The notes under the pieces are model-generated. The model had not been told where the DNA came from. It was given only the letters and a program-made list of their open reading frames with translations, and did no database searches. The translations under genes and the position numbers were made by a program. This document shows, piece after piece, positions 6,791 through 8,174 of a DNA stretch of 8,174 bases. The stretch comes from Oscillospiraceae bacterium. GTDB lineage: Bacteria; Bacillota; Clostridia; Oscillospirales; Ruminococcaceae. Each line of letters begins with the position of its first letter. Position 1 is the stretch's first letter. The stretch covers positions 1-8,174 of the forward strand of contig JAHZBJ010000095.1 of NCBI GenBank assembly GCA_019423445.1, written 5' to 3'.

Positions 6791-7570
6791 TCAGAAATCC
6801 AGCAAAATGGGCACCTGCTGTTCCTCCGCAAACCGCATAGCCTGCCAGAACATGGAGAAGGCAAACTTGGCAAGGGACTCTGTGTCATACTGGGTGTGCT
6901 CCGGAATGTCCGCTTTGCTGTACTGACCGTTGGGGCCCACAGTGCCGTCCACCGGGTAGCCTTCTGTTTCGGTCCAACTGAGGACGGTCTCCTCACCGGC
7001 CTGCCACGCCAGCTGATTCAGTTTTTCCAGCTCCTTCCGAAGACCGCCTACAGTACCAATTGCAGCCGTATTATTGGTGGGCAAAGGAGCCTGAAACATA
7101 AAGCTATCCGCCAATGGAAGCCACCAAGTGGCTCCCCGAAACAGGGACCAAACCCGTTCCCGATCTTCAGCCAGCCGGGCAATGACAGGGTGCTCCATAA
7201 AGTTCCAGTCCTTCTCCACAGTGGGCGGTACCGGCTCCCCGTAGGTATGGCAGGCAGCCACCAGCAGCATCGCCCCGAAGGCGTCCCAATCCGGTTTATC
7301 GGTGTAGTAGGGCTTCTCATTATCCTCCGGCCAGGGAGCATAGGGTGGTTGCCCTGGCTGGGAAATGGCGGCCAGAATCTGATCCCGCCAGTTCTCCACA
7401 ACCTCCTGCACCTCAGCAGGGCTCATTTCCTCTTCATCGCTGACCGCCTCACCGTCCGGTGTGATTTTCTGGAAGACATAGCCGTTTTCCTCCGCCCACT
7501 GTTGGACAGCGGTTTTCCAGTTGTGAGAATAGTACCGGGTCAGTGTCCCAGCATAGATATCAAGTCCCAT
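6791..7570 (-). CDS. Unrecognised 259-residue protein beginning MGLDIYAGTLTRYY
   Basis: Soluble, acidic protein with no signal peptide, membrane segment or catalytic motif that I can name. The N terminus MGLDIYAGTLTRYYSHNW is short, aromatic and looks like a conserved strand. An acidic linker follows at about 40-60 (DEEEMSPAEVQEVVENW), then a Pro/Trp/Tyr-rich stretch (70-95), a hydrophobic helix WDAFGAMLLVAACHTYG (95-111), WWLPLADSFMFQAPLP (149-164), a charged helix (176-195) and an amphipathic C-terminal helix ending PILLDF. ATG 7570 is chosen over the longer reading from 7618 because AAGGAGG lies 7 nt before it, while the extra 16 residues overlap the previous gene. It sits between a small acidic protein and the frameshifted gene, with gaps of 13 and 27 nt. 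Membership in the SUFU/DUF4261 operon suggests an immunity or accessory role, but this is guilt by association. Confidence 0.75.
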   Translation of the reverse strand: MGLDIYAGTLTRYYSHNWKTAVQQWAEENGYVFQKITPDGEAVSDEEEMSPAEVQEVVENWRDQILAAISQPGQPPYAPWPEDNEKPYYTDKPDWDAFGAMLLVAACHTYGEPVPPTVEKDWNFMEHPVIARLAEDRERVWSLFRGATWWLPLADSFMFQAPLPTNNTAAIGTVGGLRKELEKLNQLAWQAGEETVLSWTETEGYPVDGTVGPNGQYSKADIPEHTQYDTESLAKFAFSMFWQAMRFAEEQQVPILLDF

Positions 7571-7577
7571 GGTGACG

Positions 7578-7584
7578 CCTCCTT
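7578..7584 (-). promoter_or_regulatory. Ribosome binding site fixing the start at 7570
   Basis: AAGGAGG on the minus strand, 7 nt before ATG 7570. Its first base overlaps the last base of the preceding stop codon, which suggests coupled translation. Confidence 0.8.
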
Positions 7585-7943
7585 CAAAGTTTCCCGCAAG
7601 GGAGCCTCGCATTTTCATAGCAGGAGATCAACTTGTCCAGCCATTCGTCAGAGTAGCCCAGCATTTTGCTCTCTGCGATCAGGCCAAAGTCATCCGAGAT
7701 ATACCCTGCCAGCTCATCTGCCTCAGATTTTTCATAGACTGTGATATACGCTTTCTTCTCTATTTCTCTGGTATCATCAATAACTTTGCCCTTTTTCAGT
7801 TCTTCAACAACACGATAAACTCTTACCCATTCATGATCAAAAGGATCACTATCTCTTTTATCCAAGAAATCGTCTATGTCCAATTCTACAAAATTAATTT
7901 CGTTCAGTTTATCAAGCAACTCACACATTTGCTTTTCTATCAC
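7584..7943 (-). CDS. Small acidic protein of unknown function, possible immunity protein
   Basis: 119 residues from GTG 7943 (122 if GTG 7952 is used). It is acidic, with ELLDKLNEINFVELDIDDFLDKRD near the N terminus, a middle segment HEWVRVYRVVEELKKGKVIDD, and a C-terminal module AYITVYEKSEADELAGYISDDFGLIAES that ends GYSDEWLDKLISCYEN. I do not recognise a named family; no enzyme motif is visible. The 3' part (7587-7740) is near 50% GC like the neighbours, but 7741-7920 is only about one third G+C, hinting at a mosaic origin. GTG 7943 is preferred because AGAGG ends 8 nt before it; GTG 7952 overlaps that site. It follows the rtcB end by 84 nt and precedes the next gene by 13 nt. Confidence 0.75.
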   Translation of the reverse strand: MIEKQMCELLDKLNEINFVELDIDDFLDKRDSDPFDHEWVRVYRVVEELKKGKVIDDTREIEKKAYITVYEKSEADELAGYISDDFGLIAESKMLGYSDEWLDKLISCYENARLPCGKL

Positions 7944-7948
7944 AAAAT

Positions 7949-7957
7949 TCACCTCTC
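7949..7957 (-). promoter_or_regulatory. Ribosome binding site for the small acidic protein
   Basis: GAGAGGTGA on the minus strand matches the 16S-complementary AGGAGGTGA closely. It sits 8 nt (counted from AGAGG) before GTG 7943 and contains GTG 7952, so the downstream GTG is the likelier start. Confidence 0.5.
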
Positions 7958-8027
7958 ATTCCCACACAAAGGGCTCTTTTAACTGATGTTCCTGCAAAAT
8001 CCGTTCCACTTGTGCTGAATAGGTGGG
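7956..8027 (-). pseudogene. Protein-like remnant in frame with the rtcB stop
   Basis: Directly after the rtcB TGA the same frame stays open for 23 codons and reads like real protein, ending ERILQEHQLKEPFVWE before TGA at 7958-7956. It has no start of its own with a ribosome binding site. It could be a former C-terminal extension of RtcB cut off by a stop, a 3' scrap of a replaced gene, or chance. The codons are in keeping with coding use, but the stretch is short. Confidence 0.35.
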
Positions 8028-8174
8028 TCAGTCCTCATCCCCGGCTTTGAAGTTGTAGATGGGGCGGATGATCTTTACCACCTCTGCTGTGGGGCCGATG
8101 TTGTCCAGAATATCCTGCATTCCCTTGTAGGCCATGGGACATTCATCAAGGGTAGACTTACTCACCGAGGTGGT
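8028..8174 (-). CDS. rtcB: RtcB-type RNA-splicing ligase, C-terminal 48 residues (5' part outside window)
   Basis: RtcB joins RNA 2',3'-cyclic-phosphate or 3'-phosphate ends to 5'-OH ends using GTP and Mn2+; in bacteria it is linked to RNA repair. Only the tail is visible: SKSTLDECPMAYKGMQDI, then EVVKIIRPIYNFKAGDED and TGA. The DE-x-P-x-AYK block followed by a hydrophobic helix and an IRPI-N-K ending fits RtcB C termini. The metal and GTP-binding residues are beyond the right edge, so activity cannot be judged. It appears to be upstream in the same direction as the immunity-type genes, with no terminator between, so co-transcription is possible. Confidence 0.75.
   Translation of the reverse strand, partial: TTSVSKSTLDECPMAYKGMQDILDNIGPTAEVVKIIRPIYNFKAGDED

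Noticed and set aside
6749..7744. A 331-codon plus-strand open frame
   Set aside because: It is fully antisense to two minus-strand genes with good ribosome binding sites, and its translation is Pro/Leu/Arg-rich with no motif.
7569..7982. A 137-codon plus-strand open frame with a hydrophobic Phe/Ile-rich tail
   Set aside because: It is antisense to the small acidic gene. Its hydrophobic look is the complement of acidic, AT-rich codons, and there is no ribosome binding site.
1..8174. Mobile element ends, CRISPR arrays, tRNA genes
   Set aside because: No transposase, integrase, regularly spaced repeats or cloverleaf-like segment was seen by eye on either strand.

Overview
The window looks like chromosome from a moderately GC-rich anaerobic Firmicute, most likely a gut Oscillospirales/Clostridia relative (Flavonifractor, Intestinimonas or Lawsonibacter-like). 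This is inferred from AGGAGG-type ribosome binding sites, GTG starts, the Dpp/Opp type of ABC ATPases and the flavour of the RtcB tail; no 16S or marker gene is present to prove it. No tRNA, rRNA, CRISPR array, transposase or integrase is visible.

Left half (1-3972, plus strand): the 3' end of an operon. It holds the C-terminal two thirds of a DppD/OppD-type ATPase, a complete DppF/OppF-type ATPase (ATGA overlap), a C45/penicillin-acyltransferase-like Ntn-hydrolase, and a PrpF-family (methylaconitate/methylitaconate isomerase-like) protein. It closes with a 17-bp perfect hairpin terminator. The substrate-binding protein and permeases presumably lie upstream. The simplest reading is import of a small peptide or amide, hydrolysis of its amide bond, and isomerisation or epimerisation of a carboxylic-acid product. 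The substrate cannot be read from the sequence. The two ATPases have departures from consensus (Q-loop Ala in D, LDGGR signature in F) that fall in the same composite ATP site.

Middle (3918-4126): a convergent intergenic region with the terminator and two smaller hairpins.

Right half (4127-8174, minus strand): a tightly packed operon read right to left. In order it holds the last 48 codons of an RtcB-type RNA ligase; a short in-frame protein-like stretch after the rtcB stop; a small acidic protein whose 5' part is much AT-richer than its surroundings; a 259-residue unrecognised protein; a gene with an apparent 5' frameshift; a suppressor-of-fused (SUFU) domain protein; and a DUF4261 protein. 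SUFU and DUF4261 proteins are both known from immunity loci of polymorphic toxin systems. No toxin is visible, so this reads as an orphan immunity-gene array or accessory island downstream of rtcB, with signs of recombination (GC break, gene remnant, frameshift, shared start leaders). It is the part most likely to hold something undescribed.
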